Positions 31,460-42,738 of a stretch of 64,000 bases of DNA are shown here, piece after piece. The DNA is from Gari tellinella (lineage: Eukaryota; Mollusca; Bivalvia; Cardiida; Psammobiidae). The DNA lies in NCBI GenBank assembly GCA_922989275.2, contig OV277861.1, positions 18,252,540 to 18,316,539 of the forward strand, written 5' to 3'. The notes under the pieces are model-generated. The model had not been told where the DNA came from, did not search any database, and worked only from the letters and a program-made list of their open reading frames with translations. The translations under genes were made by a program, and so were the position numbers. Numbering within the stretch: the first letter of the stretch is position 1; every line of letters begins with the position of its first letter.

Positions 31460-32790
31460 ACAAGAGCCGCATGCGGCCCTAAATCGCTCACCTGGAAAAA
31501 ACACCCTCTGCTGTGTTATTTTTCACCAAAGGGGAATAATTTGTTTATTAACTTGATAGGAGTTGTGGATTTTGATCCGTAACAGGTTTTGAAAAAAAAA
31601 ATGAGCTCCTGTGACCTAGATATGTAACAGACCAGAACCATTTCAGCAATACTGGTAAAGGACATATAGAAGTGACACTATGCCAAATATCAAAGCTCTG
31701 GTCATATCGGTTTCAGAGAAGAAGATGTTTGAAGATTTCACTATATAACTCTACGTAAATCGGCAACCCCCGGGCCAGGCTCATGTTTTACACCAGGGGC
31801 ATATTTTGAACATTCTTGATAGAGAACAAGTAGATGATGCTTTGTGTCAAGTATCTTAGCTCAGGGTACTATGGTAATTGACAATAATATTTTTTAAGTT
31901 TTCATTGGAATAAAATCTATTTTAGCTCATGTGACCTAGATATGCAATGGACCGGGACTGTTTCAACAATATTAGTAAAGGGCATCTAGAAGTGTCACCA
32001 TGCCAAATACCAAAGCTCTGGCCATATTAGTTTCAGAGAAGTAGACGTTTGAAGATTTCACTATATCACTCTATCTAAATCGATGACCCCAGGGGCGGGG
32101 CCAATTTTGACCCCAGGGGGAAATTTGAACAGTCTTGACAGAGGACCTATAGATGATGCAATGTGCCAAATATCTAAACTCTGTCCCTTGTGGTTTTTGA
32201 CAAGAAGATTTTTTAAGTTTTCATTGAAACAATCTATTTTAGCCCCTGTGACCTAGATATGCAACGGACTCGAAAGATTTAAACAACATTTGTAAAGAGC
32301 CCCTAGAAGTGTCATCATGTCAAATACCAAAGCTCTGGCTGTATTCCTCTCAGAGAAGAAGATGTTTGAAAATTTCACTATATATCTCTATGTAAATCGG
32401 TGACCCCCGGGGCGGGGCCAATTTTGACCCCAGGGGCAAAATTCGAACACTGTTGATAGAGGATCTATAGATGATGCCATGTTTCAAATATCTAAGCTCT
32501 GGCCCTTGTGGTTTTTGACAAAAATATTTTTTTTAAGTTTTCATTGAAACGATCTATTTTAGCCCCTGTGACCTAGATACCGTATGCAACAGACCGGAGC
32601 TAGTTGAACATCTTTGAAAGAGGATCATATAAGGATCATTCCTGCAAAGTTTGGTAAAAATCCATCCAGTAGTTTAGGAGGAGATGTCATTTAAAAAAAT
32701 GTTGACGACGGACGGACGGACGACGACGGACGACGGACGACGGACACAGCATGATCAAAATAGCTCACCTTGGCACTTTGTCTAATTTTA
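31460..32790 (+). mobile_element. Tandem-structured interspersed element (GCCGCATGCGGC ... GACGGACGG)
   Basis: Begins CAAGAGCCGCATGCGGCCC and AATCGCTCACCTGG. It has about three to four imperfect units of roughly 310 bp (TGTGACCTAGATATGCAA, GGTGACCCCCGGGGCGGGGC, CATCTAGAAGTGTCACCATG), then a GACGGACGG run at 32709-32750 and ATAGCTCACCTTGGCACTTT. I recognise the style from bivalve genomes; its class is not settled from sequence alone. Confidence 0.7.
32709..32750 (+). repeat. GACGGACGG minisatellite
   Basis: Short GACGGAC/GACGACG tandem run near the 3' end of the element above. Confidence 0.8.
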
Positions 32791-33340
32791 GAATTAATAA
32801 AAAAAAACATTATCTTTTGAAAAGTTAAGTCTCAGAATAAGCAATAAGGTGTTGGATCAACTTCAGCACCGAGAAGGAACGTTAAATCTTAGCAGCAACA
32901 ATGAAAAAAAAAACAATAGTGTAGATCTCTAAACAGTACATTATCACTATAATCTTAGCGAGGCGACTATTTTTAATTTCAAGCATTTACATGCATGATA
33001 GTATGGATTTGAGCGTACGTAACTCCATAAAAATACTATTCTTAAACACGTTAAAGGTGTTAGAAGTCTGAAAAAATGTCCGATTGTTTCAAATGATGAT
33101 ATTACGAACTATATTAATGGTGAAGAAAAAGTAACACCTAATTTTATTACTCAAAAGCGTTTTCATATTTTAAAAAAATATTTTTATCATTATAAAACTT
33201 ACAAATGTTTAGAATTTTAGGCCGATAAAGCATGAATTATCTGTATGTATTTTTAAAACTTACATTCGGATAAACAAAAATTATTTTCATAAGATGGAGA
33301 AAACCATATGGCTAGCAAGAACCGATGTATGAGTCCTCTA
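32791..33340 (-). other. SRCR4 mid-domain intron, nothing recognised
   Basis: AT-rich, homopolymer-rich, no exon. Confidence 0.4.
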
Positions 33341-33344
33341 CACC

Positions 33345-33590
33345 TGGCATCTAAAAGAACCAGATAACTCTTTCGATAATAAGAGTAGGGCATCGCACCC
33401 GGGTTCTCAGTATCCTCCCCTCTATCTGGGGCGTCAAATCAGCCCATAGATGGCAGAAACGGACGTTAACAAACAAACAAACAATGGCTAGCAAGGAAAG
33501 CTCCCCCAATATGGCGTATGTCTTTAATAGACAGGCTCGGGTAAGAGACATTAACACCTAACAAGAAGAAGAGGATGGCTAGCAAGGGAA
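33345..33590 (-). repeat. Possible retroposon fragment with (CAAA)n end
   Basis: Contains a short (CAAA)n at 33465-33481, a GC-richer body (CCGGGTTCTCAGTATCCTCC) and two copies of ATGGCTAGCAAGG (about 33484 and 33575). Could be a SINE piece; no clear Pol III boxes. Confidence 0.35.
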
Positions 33591-33599
33591 TTCTCTGTT

Positions 33600-34078
33600 G
33601 TGAAGACCTCATATGAATTTGAGGCATCTTACTAACCCCATACGGTTATTATTGGGTCTTTTCGTGACATCGGTTGACCAACGGCATATTTGTGCAGAAA
33701 TTCTCTTGAAACGGGTGTTTATGAAAACTTTACTTTCGAAACTGATATACATGTATATGGTGTTCTGGCAAAGTATGATTTGATACATGCACATTTACCG
33801 TCGGCAAAAGGCCATAGGTGTATGGGTCTGTCTCTCCCGTATCCAAAACAGATTACGATAATAAATTATATTTTGAACCTAGAGAAATTGAATCATTCTT
33901 GGAAAACTACATACGTAGTCCAAAAGTATTCTGCCAAACGCCATCTTGCCAGACCGTTTTACCTGATATGTGTTTATTGTTGCTATGCTCATGGCTCATG
34001 TTAGAGTTATTGCATAATACATATTCGATTCTATTCTATTCTTGTATAGTAGGAGGTAAGATAAAGTAGCATATGTCT
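33600..34078 (-). other. Intron, nothing recognised
   Basis: Overlapping open frames of 60-100 codons on both strands show no family resemblance. Confidence 0.35.
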
Positions 34079-34328
34079 GAAATAGCAAACTGTGCAGATT
34101 CTGACGAGAGGCCGCAACGAGCGGCTTGTTGTCAGGGCCTACACTGTTTGATAATGTTATGCGGAACCCCTTCACTGCCTGACCCCTAATACGGTGGTAA
34201 TTTGCAAACAACTGTTGGACAATTATTTCAATATTTCTTAAGTCAAAATACCTAACATTTAAATTTGAGAAATCAAAAGCAGACGACAGTTGTTTAAAAT
34301 TGAGGACGTCATGGCAGTGAAGGGGTTA
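34079..34328. mobile_element. Hairpin remnant followed by a coreless C MITE
   Basis: 34079-34151 is a degraded hairpin (GCAAACTGTGCAGATTCTGA to CCTACACTGTTTGATAATG). 34155-34328 is a C element (CCCCTTCACTGCC to GGCAGTGAAGGGGTTAA) whose GACGCCGCG core is deleted. Confidence 0.6.
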
Positions 34329-34977
34329 ATAGGTAACAACAAAGATTTTTAGGATAAAAGAGTTTAGTGGTATTCATATATATACGTAATGGTATACTAC
34401 AGGGGTCCAGAAACGATAGAGTAAACCAAACACATCCAGCATTTTCTCACTCATTTAATTTCAATCCTGTGGTGTTACTACTCATTAGAATCGCCTCGAA
34501 GAAATTATTCTAATGAGTAATGACGCCAAATTATTTAATGCACAAAAAATGATTCTATATCTTGAAATACCCTAGTCTGGAGCCCTGGTATATCTAATAT
34601 TTCTTTAACTCAATCGATCGCTTAATCCTTTAGGGCCAGATTCGACACCATTAGCATGTTCAAACAGTTGGGAACCAGATTCTGAAGCTATATTAAGTAC
34701 ATTTAAACGCTGGTGGATACTTAACAAAGGACAAAGGTCATTCAGAAAGTTCCCAGGTTAGGCAGCCTTTTGCATTATGGCTTGATATTTGAATATGTTG
34801 AAAAGAGGAATCGTTTCGTTGTATTTTATATTTCTAAAGTTTGTAAGTAATTTTATCCTCAATATTTTGATATTTGGCAGACCTTCAATCATCGTTTTAT
34901 ACTCTTGAAGTATAGAGATAATTTCCTATATAATATCAAATAGGTATATAAATTCTGGTATGCGAGCACAGTGTCGA
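34329..34977 (-). other. Intron with a short palindrome at 34468-34535
   Basis: CTCATTAGAATCGCCTCG and partial complement resemble 27241-27308. Otherwise nothing recognised. Confidence 0.4.
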
Positions 34978-34978
34978 G

Positions 34979-35316
34979 ATCAGTAAAGAAATCGATGGCC
35001 ATCGATTGCGAGTTGGCTACTGGTCTAGTACAGTGGAGAAAACATTTTCTTTCCATATAACCCCGGTTACGCTTAATCTATTATTTTCATTGCAAACAGT
35101 TTGGAGCCAGATCAGACGCCGGGTAACCCGGCGTCTGATCAGGCTCCAAACTGTTTGCCACTCAGATTAAAACTGGTAGTCAGATTTGTCAAAAATTTGT
35201 CATTTTCTATATTTCAATGCAATGCGTTTGCGTTTGAACGAAAGATTTACGTTTTCTCTACTGTATTTCAGACCGGTAACCAACTCGCAATCGATGGCCA
35301 TCGATTTCTTTACTGA
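34979..35316. mobile_element. Family K element with complete outer arms
   Basis: Outer arms CAGTAAAGAAATCGATGGCC and complement at 35267-35316; inner TA-flanked element 35029-35265 (CAGTGGAGAAAACATTTTC to GTTTTCTCTACTG) with hairpin loop GACGCCGGGTAACCCGGCGTC. The outer arms carry ATCGATGGCCATCGAT, itself a palindrome. Confidence 0.8.
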
Positions 35317-35813
35317 ACACGCTACAGTTTGGGACGGTTGAGTATAGCGAACAATTGTCAGGTCACTGTCATATAGACATTGACTTTTGATAAAGTTTGT
35401 TCGGAACATATTTCCTAAATAAATAAATCTTTACATTGAACAGTGTCGTGCATCAAATTCAGGTCACCGTTGCACGCTTTTGTCTCCATTATTGAGAAAG
35501 CTTTACGAAGCATATTAACTACATTACTAGATACAACATTTAGTGTGAGAATATACGTAGGATAACTGAGTGTCGAGGTCCATTTCAGTTGTTTAGTATG
35601 TGTGTATTTACATGTTTGCATACACCACAATGCTTTTCAGTGTCAACGAAAAATTGGTACACTTTTGACACAGTTTTTGTTTTATCCAAAGAAGGGCGGG
35701 AGAGCTCTATCTTTAACATTTTGGAGTGTTTACGGGTTCATGTCATCATGCAAAGCTTCTTTTATACTAGGCTTATATGCTATAATTGAGGTTTGAATTT
35801 AAGAGTAAAATAC
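35317..35813 (-). other. Intron, nothing recognised
   Basis: No exon or repeat call between the K element and SRCR4 first half. Confidence 0.4.
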
Positions 35814-35967
35814 CGTTCGCCAGAGTAAGACCCCTGTTGTCTGCATAGTACGTTAGCTTCAGTATAGCCGAAGTGTCTATCACAAACTGTATACCAAGCT
35901 CCGTTGTGGTAAATTTCCACCCTGCCAGAGTCGGAATCAAAGCCATTTACCAACCGCATGGACACAC
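35814..35967 (-). CDS. SRCR-ZP protein: SRCR4 first half
   Basis: Acceptor TATTTTCAAG, donor GTATTT. Reads SVSMRLVNGFDSDSGRVEIY, HNGAWYTVCDRHFGYTEAN and VLCRQQGSYSGER; two Cys. First two bases complete Ser with the A of the short linker at 37865. Confidence 0.9.
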
Positions 35968-36333
35968 CTTGAAAATAAGGCAGATCAGATTAAGCATCAA
36001 CCCTTGTCGAGAACTTTATTATCGCCAAATATTATCGCCTTCTTTTACCCTTGCACCACAGGCCCTCGGCCGAAATCCTTACCTTAATTATGTGTGTCGT
36101 TGGGCATTTATCGGTGTTCAGTTGCTTCACACTAACAGCATAGGTAAGAAATGAAACAAATGGGGCTAAAAGCAAAATGTTGTTATCCTTTTGAGCAGAA
36201 AGAACCGATCTCAAATCGTCTTAAAGTTTTTCTTTGTCAGATTGGAGCTGTACATGGGTAGCTATGTTCAGCTCTGTTACTTGACAGACCATTCTGGTCT
36301 GTACCAAGCAGACCTGTGAGTGTTAAGCACAGG
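35968..36333 (-). other. Intron, nothing recognised
   Basis: Small TCTGGTCTGTACC-like repeats around 36280-36310 only. Confidence 0.35.
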
Positions 36334-36583
36334 TACAGTGGAGAATCTGTTATTCTTTCCCTATAAACGCGTTTACGCTAAAACTATTATTTGCAGTGCA
36401 AACAGTTTGGAGCCAGATCAGACGCCGGGTAACCCGGCGTCTGATCAGGCTCCATACTGTTTGCCACCAAGATAAACAAAGATTATCAGAATTGTCCAAA
36501 AGTTGTTCTTTTCTACGTTTTAGTGTTTTGCGTTTGCGTACGTTTGCGTTTAAACGGGAAAGAATAACAGATTCTCCACTGTA
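36334..36583. mobile_element. Family K element, copy 3
   Basis: TA plus CAGTGGAGAATCTGTTATTC to complement (AATAACAGATTCTCCACTG) plus TA; hairpin GACGCCGGGTAACCCGGCGTC with arms CAGTTTGGAGCCAGATCA. Termini differ from other K copies (AGAATCTG for AAAACGT). Confidence 0.78.
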
Positions 36584-36892
36584 CGCAAACAACAACAAAC
36601 AACAACACCGCAATAATATCGTTTGCATTGATGCATACTGTTTGCAAAGTGACCTTTATACACTCAAGTCAAAGATGTAAAGCAGAATTTGGGAAATTGA
36701 CATTGAACTCCTGACATATTCTTGATTTATTCTTTCTCTCATAGAACCGCAATTCAACTCTGACTGATTCCTCTAAAACTCTTCGCCACCAAAAACGACT
36801 TAAGCCGACTTTGCGAAGAACATAGTAACAATAAACAGGGCGTCTGTTCCTGGTCCAAACTGTTTGGTGCTCGTATCAATATTTCTATAGTT

Positions 36893-37084
36893 AACCTTTC
36901 GGTGTCAAATTAATCGAGAGGTTTTCACAGCTGTATTGTCGTGGGCTTCAATATTGTTGTCTATCAGAACATTTCAAAGTTAGATTTAAGGCAGCATGAC
37001 TTAAAAAGGTTCGATACGAGTGTCAAACAGTTTGGATCCCGATTAGACGCCGCGCTTTGCGGCGTTTGATTGCGATCGAAACCA
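36893..37084. mobile_element. Family C MITE, truncated at right
   Basis: TTAACCTTTCGGTGTCAAATT, GTATTGTCGTGGGC block, hairpin GACGCCGCGCTTTGCGGCGTT; the sequence after the return arm is lost. Confidence 0.6.
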
Positions 37085-37611
37085 GACCTACCATAGTATT
37101 GTTTTCAAAATGCCGGTAATTTTCAAATTTTGTAATTGTCAACGCGGCTGAGTTCTGTCGTTTGATCAAACTCACCCGCGCGCATATCAAACGAAATACA
37201 TTAGTGATTATCTTTCACATATAGATCTATATAATACATGGTTATATAGTATTATATATAAATGGGGTCTGTAATGTCAAACTGCATACTTTATTTTTCA
37301 TCTCACTTCAAGTTTTCGTCTTTACAGCTCATTTAATTAATGTCAAGTATGTACAAAATCATTAAAGTTTTAATGTATAAATGGTGTTCCCTGAGTGACT
37401 GTTTGCCAAGTCGACTTTAGGCGACTTCGACGGTGAAAGGGTTAAACATTTAATTTGGCATGAAATTGCAGACGACACATTAATATAAGCACACGATATC
37501 TTGTCTACGAAAACAACAGACGGTGACATATAGACACATGTGCTTTACATAGAAGATGTTTTATTAGCGCTATCTTACGATATCAATGTAGAAGTGTTAT
37601 ATAAGATATTT
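37085..37611 (-). other. Intron, nothing recognised
   Basis: AT-rich with one TATATAG-rich stretch near 37210-37260; GCCAAGTCGACTTTAGGCGAC near 37406 is repeated in diverged form near 14260. Confidence 0.35.
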
Positions 37612-37841
37612 CAACCCTTTCCCTCTCAATGACGTCATTAAGCGCATTTACAAACAGTTTTGATCCTACGCGGCGTCTGATAAGGATCAAATATGTTTGC
37701 CACATGTTTTGGAATTACGTCAGTTATACTGCCGTAAATCAAACTTGGAAACGATATTGCAGACAACAATATTGAAGCAGACGACAATATGGCGGTGAAG
37801 GGGTGTAAACCTCACGATAAATTTGATCATGAAAAGGTTAA
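37612..37841. mobile_element. Family C MITE next to the short linker exon
   Basis: TCAACCCTTTCCCTCTC to GATCATGAAAAGGTTAA; hairpin arm partly deleted (TACGCGGCGTCTGATAAGGA). Ends 24 bp from the exon at 37865. Confidence 0.68.
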
Positions 37842-37864
37842 AGTAGATTTCAAAATTTGCTTAC

Positions 37865-37897
37865 TAGACTTTGTTGTTCCCCATCGTCCACCATAAC
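37865..37897 (-). CDS. SRCR-ZP protein: short linker exon between SRCR3 and SRCR4
   Basis: 33 bases between ATTCTCTACAG and GTAAGC; reads G-YGGRWGTTKS. Two bases complete Gly with the SRCR3 exon, and the final A completes Ser with the SRCR4 exon, so it fits both neighbours. Small size means it is the least certain exon. Confidence 0.62.
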
Positions 37898-38129
37898 CTG
37901 TAGAGAATATTACATAGCATATATAAAAAAGTAATGTACGCATATTGTAACAAAATTATACAGAAATTATACAGATCTATAGCAGGAAACATCTACTATC
38001 TTAAGTGGATCTGATGACTCGCATAAAGCAACATGTGTTATTGCTTATATTCTTATCACAGGAAATATCTGACACATGTCAATAGGATGCTGAGTGCAGT
38101 ATTTATATAATCTCCCTAGATTTGACCAC

Positions 38130-38381
38130 TTAAATCATTGAGCCATTATGCCGCATATATGCGTCCTCTACCAAAAGTGTACCTGTGAAGAGTACACTTG
38201 TCTAATGCAAACAGTAAAGTCCCTGATTAGAGGGCTCCTGTAGGAGCCCTCTAATCAGGGGCTTCACTGTTTGTCATTTTGTAATAAATTGTAAAAAAAC
38301 AACCCTAAATAGTCTAAAATGGACTAGCCTTTATTGTAATCTGGAATTGTCCATTGGAAGTTTCAGGGGATAATGAGTTAA
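38130..38381. mobile_element. Family J MITE, best copy
   Basis: TTAAATCATTGAGCCATTATG to GGGGATAATGAGTTAA, with a perfect AGAGGGCTCCTGTAGGAGCC hairpin bordered by CAAACAGTAAAGTCCC and complement. Confidence 0.82.
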
Positions 38382-39313
38382 TGAGAGATCAGTGGAGCTG
38401 GGTACAAGCCTTCATGTACATATGTTATTATTAAACAGAGGGAACCAATCTAATTAGTATTCATAGTAGATTGGGTTCCACTCTGACCATGCATAAATAT
38501 TCATAAGTTGGCTAGTACAGATTCACCATATTTGAGAGGTCACATGACCTGTGGAATAATGCCAGTTTAATATGATGCAGGGGCGCTACAGTAGTTTGAG
38601 TAGAGGGTAAAATAGGTTTAGACTTTAGACCGAGAACATGTTATTTAAAACCTGGGTTGTTTGCTAAAATAAAAGTTAATCTAAAAATGACTATCTTGAT
38701 TTTTAACTCGCTTTGTAACAATATTACATTTTGTCAATGGCTGTATATTGACACTTTCTATGCTGAACACCAGAATAATTATGTACATGTACTATTAAAA
38801 TTGTATTAGATGTACTATCTGCAGAACAAATAAAACAATAAGCATGGTTTTCTCCTATTACTTTCTGGAACAAATCTTGCAAACAGTGTAGATTCATCAG
38901 ATATCTCATTATAAGGGGATGCACTGTACCTTTACTTTAAAACATCTCAAAAACAGTTCTTGAAATTCAACAGAAACTTGTTATATTTCAACAGTGATTG
39001 TACACATTTAAGAAAATAGTTTGAAAAATGTAAATGTATTAATAATTGTAAAATAACAATAAAGTTATGGCTAAACTCGCAAGGAAGGGGATATCGAGGT
39101 TTTGCATACACTGTAGACACAGATCGGCCGTAATGTTTAAAACATAGCGTCTAGTAATTAGATACAGAGAAATAAACCGTTTGTTACACATCAAAGTCAG
39201 AAGCAAGCCATCTTCTTTTGCTTCAAACAGTTAGATTCTTATAAGACCACTGTTTCATGAAACTAATACAAGTTATATGTCTGATTACTTGTAAGCTGAG
39301 TAAACATAATCGT
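38382..39313 (-). other. Intron, no confident feature
   Basis: Contains AACCAATCTAATTAGTATTC-type AT-rich palindromic bits near 38425-38480 and hairpin relics (GCAAACAGTGTAGATTC at 38878). No exon seen. Confidence 0.4.
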
Positions 39314-39544
39314 TTAACCCATTACTCCATAGTGCCGCACTTTAACACATTCAATTTATTCCTCCACTGAAGAATATCATTTTACTTTATACATTCACGA
39401 ATATGTATCATAAGAACTATTTTCTATATCCTAGCAAAGGGTAGCGTTATGTAGGCTGTAAGGAAAGCAGAATACTTTACTTTATATATCTGCTTTAAGG
39501 AATCACCTGTCTTCAAACGCAGATACGGACTATGTGTTAGAGGG
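39314..39544. mobile_element. Family B MITE, diverged, hairpin shortened
   Basis: TTAACCCATTACTCCATAG left, ACTATGTGTTAGAGGG right; core reduced to GTAAGGAAAGCAGAATAC. Confidence 0.6.
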
Positions 39545-39763
39545 TATTGCACCATAGCCTGTTTCTAGTTTTAAAGAAAGATGACCACTTAAAGGAGATT
39601 GAAAGGAAAGCACATTCTTAACTTTCAGCCTACTTTAAACTATTATCTGCTAGAATATAGGAAATATGTATTATAATACATACTGTGTAAAAGTGAACTA
39701 TTTTCTTCAGTGAAGGAATAAATTATAGGCGTAAAAAGGCGTGTATATGGGGAAATGGGTTAA
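39545..39763. mobile_element. Family B MITE, reverse orientation
   Basis: CACCATAGCCTGTTTCTAG to ATGGGGAAATGGGTTAA; abuts the previous B head to head and ends 15 bp from the SRCR3 exon donor. Confidence 0.62.
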
Positions 39764-39777
39764 AAGGTTTTTTTTAC

Positions 39778-39944
39778 CTTTACAGCTAACACTGGCATCT
39801 TCGGTATGACTACAGTCGTGTGATAACCACTGTCTAGAATAACAGTCAGCAATGTCTGTTTCATTACCATCACATTCCAGATCATCCACAATGATCTTTC
39901 CCCTACCGGAACCATAATGTGCTGATTGAAAAGCAGTGACCTCA
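39778..39944 (-). CDS. SRCR-ZP protein: SRCR3 second half
   Basis: Acceptor TTTGTTTTAAG, donor GTAAAA. Reads SEVTAFQSAHYGSGRGKIIV, DDLECDGNETDIADCYSRQW and LSHDCSHTEDASVSCK; four Cys. The first base completes Ser with AG of exon 50568, so the intron between the halves is about 10.6 kb and holds the BEL element. Confidence 0.88.
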
Positions 39945-40360
39945 CTTAAAACAAATAAACAAAGAAGCTTACAATACTTTTGTTTGGTTTTATTGACCTG
40001 TCAAAATTTGAATATTCCTACGTCACTGAAAGAATATATTTAGCTTCGGTATAAAGTCGATACTTTCCGTTTTGATTTACGGATAGGAATCTAAGGATAT
40101 TGTGCATTCTGTGTCGATACCTGTAAAAGGATAAAAGGTTGTGGGTTCGATCCCCGTTAGGTTTTATTTCTGTTTTTATTACAATTACTTTTCATATTTG
40201 TTTTCAAACAGTTAGTTTACTTGAATCGTTCAACATAGAGATCTATAATGCAAAATGTGCCATAGATAACCTAAACGTTACACTTTGAACACTATTGAAA
40301 GTTTTAAATGTATGTAAAATGTTAGCTAATGTGGTCTCTCACTGCTAGATAACAAATGCC
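39945..40360 (-). other. Intron with a B-box-like GGTTCGATCCCC
   Basis: GTGGGTTCGATCCCCGTTAG at about 40142 resembles a tRNA B box, but no full tRNA fold or A box is visible. Possibly a SINE remnant. Confidence 0.3.
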
Positions 40361-40515
40361 TTAACTCATTTATCACTGAAACTTTGAATGGACTCTTGTA
40401 GTTTCCAATTAATTCTAGTCAATGTATGACAACTAAAAGATGGCAAACAGTGTATCTCTGATCAAAAGGCTCCTTCAGGAACCCTCTGATCGTTGTATTT
40501 ACTGTTTGTATGGGA
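40361..40515. mobile_element. Family J MITE, partial
   Basis: TTAACTCATTTATCACTGAA with hairpin GATCAAAAGGCTCCTTCAGG and return arm TACTGTTTG. Confidence 0.6.
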
Positions 40516-40599
40516 CAGGTGTATAGGTATACTCTTCGTGAATGACTATGATACATATATCAGATCCAAAAGGATTTTTCAATCCATTCTGTTTCTCCT

Positions 40600-40760
40600 T
40601 TGTAGTGCAGACTCGTATACACCAACTATTAAAAAAATAGAATAAAAAAAGGCCTCCGCTGGGAATCGAACGCATGGCCATACATGTACGTAAAGCACTA
40701 CTGTACTGTCACGACCACGATGACATATAGGTATGAAAATCTTATTCTAAAAATGAGCTT
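40600..40760 (-). repeat. Possible tRNA-derived SINE remnant
   Basis: On the - strand CGTTCGATTCCCAGCGGAGG is B-box-like, preceded by CATCGTGGTCGTGACAGTAC as a weak A-box region. A second relic with 40142 is possible. Confidence 0.35.
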
Positions 40761-41250
40761 CATGTTTCAACCCTGACCTACCCGTAAAACGTAGCGGAAA
40801 CAATCGATATCGACCGCAGCTATATTACAGTATGCGGAATCCTACTGTACCTTCTCCGGAAGAAGGTAGCTATTAGGGATACAATTTTGCCAAATAGGCA
40901 TACAAAGGTGTTATTTGTGTTTGACAAGGTGTTATAAAAGCAACTTTTCTGGACAAAATGGTATGTTTGAGTTAATACTTTTCAACCTAGAGTTGTTCGT
41001 TTTGATAATGTAAATCACGGCTTCTGTCTTTAATAAAGGTTGTTTGCAACTATCTGCGCAATAAGACACAAACACCATAGATCTTGATGAAGAATACCCG
41101 CACGATGGTCGATACATTTGATATTCTGAACGAGTTCCAGTTTAATGTTTGTCAAAACTGTTTATCCAAAACACACATTGATGTTTTTTAAGGGATCAAC
41201 GTTGCTTTTTCTTCGATATTTACGTGTTATAGAGCTTAGCAGCAAAGTGG

Positions 41251-41266
41251 AATTGGTGCCGTGCAG
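41251..41266 (+). promoter_or_regulatory. Candidate primer-binding site of BEL element
   Basis: TTGGTGCCGTGCAGAAAA lies 15 bp before the first gag ATG. TGGTGCC is how LTR-element primer-binding sites often begin. A 5' LTR ending just before it was not recognised. Confidence 0.4.
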
Positions 41267-41280
41267 AAAATGAATTCACA

Positions 41281-42437
41281 ATGACGAAAGAGCATCAACA
41301 ATTAGGGACATTAAGAAAGGGCCATAGAAATTTCATCGACGAAAATATAAACGACATAGAAGGTGTAAAAGAAGATATATCGGAGTTCGAAATTATTCTC
41401 GAATCCACAGAAGACAGAATAAGTGCAATCAATACGCTAGACGAGAAGATTATCGGACTTACGCCGGTGGAGGCAATGGAAGAGTAAATGGCACAAACAG
41501 GAAGATACAACCTAAAGCTTAAGATAGCGATGCGAAAACTTAGAGAATTCCAGAAAAACAAGCAGAGTACCGAGTCAAACGAGCAACACCGAGCCGAGGA
41601 GACATATAAAACACCGAGAGCCGAGACTGTGCAACCATCAATTTTTAGTGAAACATACAGAGAGCCAACACACATCAACGTAAACGCGGGTTCATTTGTT
41701 CAAGCACAAACTGTGAGTAGAAATTATAATGCATCCCAACATTCCTCTCAATTTAACAGACTGCCCAAATTATCACTTCCGATTTTCAATGGGGTCATTC
41801 TAAAATGGCAAGGATTTGGGACGCATTCGAGTCGTCTATTCATAATAACTATAGTCTTACAGAGGTACAGAAATTCACATATCTACAGTGTCAACTAGAG
41901 GGCGCTGCTGCGCCTACAATTGATGGTTTTGCCTTGACCAATGACAATTATTCTAGAGTAGTTAGTCTATTAAGAAAGAGGTTCGGTCAGTCGCACAAAA
42001 TCATACATACTACAATACAAGCCCTCATTCAATTGCCAGCTCCCAGCAACACATTAAGTAGCCTTCAGATGTACTGCGAGAAAATGGAAACATACGTTAG
42101 AGCTCTTAAATCAATGGGACAGTTCCAAGAAAACTACGGTAGCCTTTTAGTACCAATTATTCTAGATACAATGCCAATAGAGATAAGAACAAATCTTGCG
42201 CGCTCACATGAAGACAATAATTAGCAACTTATAGCTTTGAGGAACTCACTAAACAGAGAATTATCGATAATGAACGCTGGAAGCCAAACGCATTTGTTAG
42301 GATCAACTGATTTACTGTCAAACACGTCATTTTATGCAGGGGCAAATTCTAAGAACTACAAACAACAAAACAGAGACAAACAAGTACATGAAGCCTATGA
42401 AACGCGTATAGATTTTTATCAAATGTGCCTTCTGTGA
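41281..42437 (+). pseudogene. BEL gag remnant
   Basis: Starts at ATG 41281. It has a coiled N-terminal part (residues 1-68), an in-frame TAA at 41485, a charged region, then PKLSLPIFNG. A frame change near 41810 follows, and WDAFESSIHNN...LTEVQKFTYL is the conserved core of BEL gag. A further in-frame stop at about 42222 and another frame change near 42415 precede the zinc knuckles. It would have formed the particle core and packaged RNA. Broken in at least four places. Confidence 0.8.
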
Positions 42438-42620
42438 GGAATCTCACAAAGCCATAGACTGTTAAAAGTTTCAAAACACTCAAGCCAGAATGCAAATAGT
42501 CAAAGACAATAAACTGTGCTTTAACTGTCTCAGAAAACACCAGGTAGCGAATTGCAGGTCTCAAAGACGCTGTCAACAGTGTAATCGAAAACATCACACT
42601 AATATAATGTACATGTAGTT
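42418..42620 (+). pseudogene. BEL zinc-knuckle region
   Basis: CAFCEESHKAIDC, then a stop, then CFNCLRKHQVANC and CQQCNRKHH: C-x2-C-x4-H-x4-C type knuckles of BEL gag that bind nucleic acid. It lies in a different frame from the gag piece before it. Confidence 0.75.
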
Positions 42621-42738
42621 CTAACAAAATGGAAGAAAGAAATGTACACTCGAGTAAAGAAGAAAAGGAAGTGAGCAAGTATCTAGACCTGACACTGCAG
42701 TTCTGAATTTATTTACCCGCGAAAGCAGCCAGGGCGTT

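Noticed and set aside
33690..34069. Two overlapping open frames of about 80-100 codons
   Set aside because: No domain, no splice context with neighbours, and the region is intronic to the SRCR-ZP gene.
41195..41250. 5' LTR of the BEL element
   Set aside because: Only a vague resemblance (CAACGTTG followed by TTTTC-rich sequence) to 49415-49440; not enough to call an LTR.
41295..41678. - strand open frame opposite gag, and a similar one at 48415-48822
   Set aside because: Both are antisense shadows of BEL coding sequence without their own motifs.
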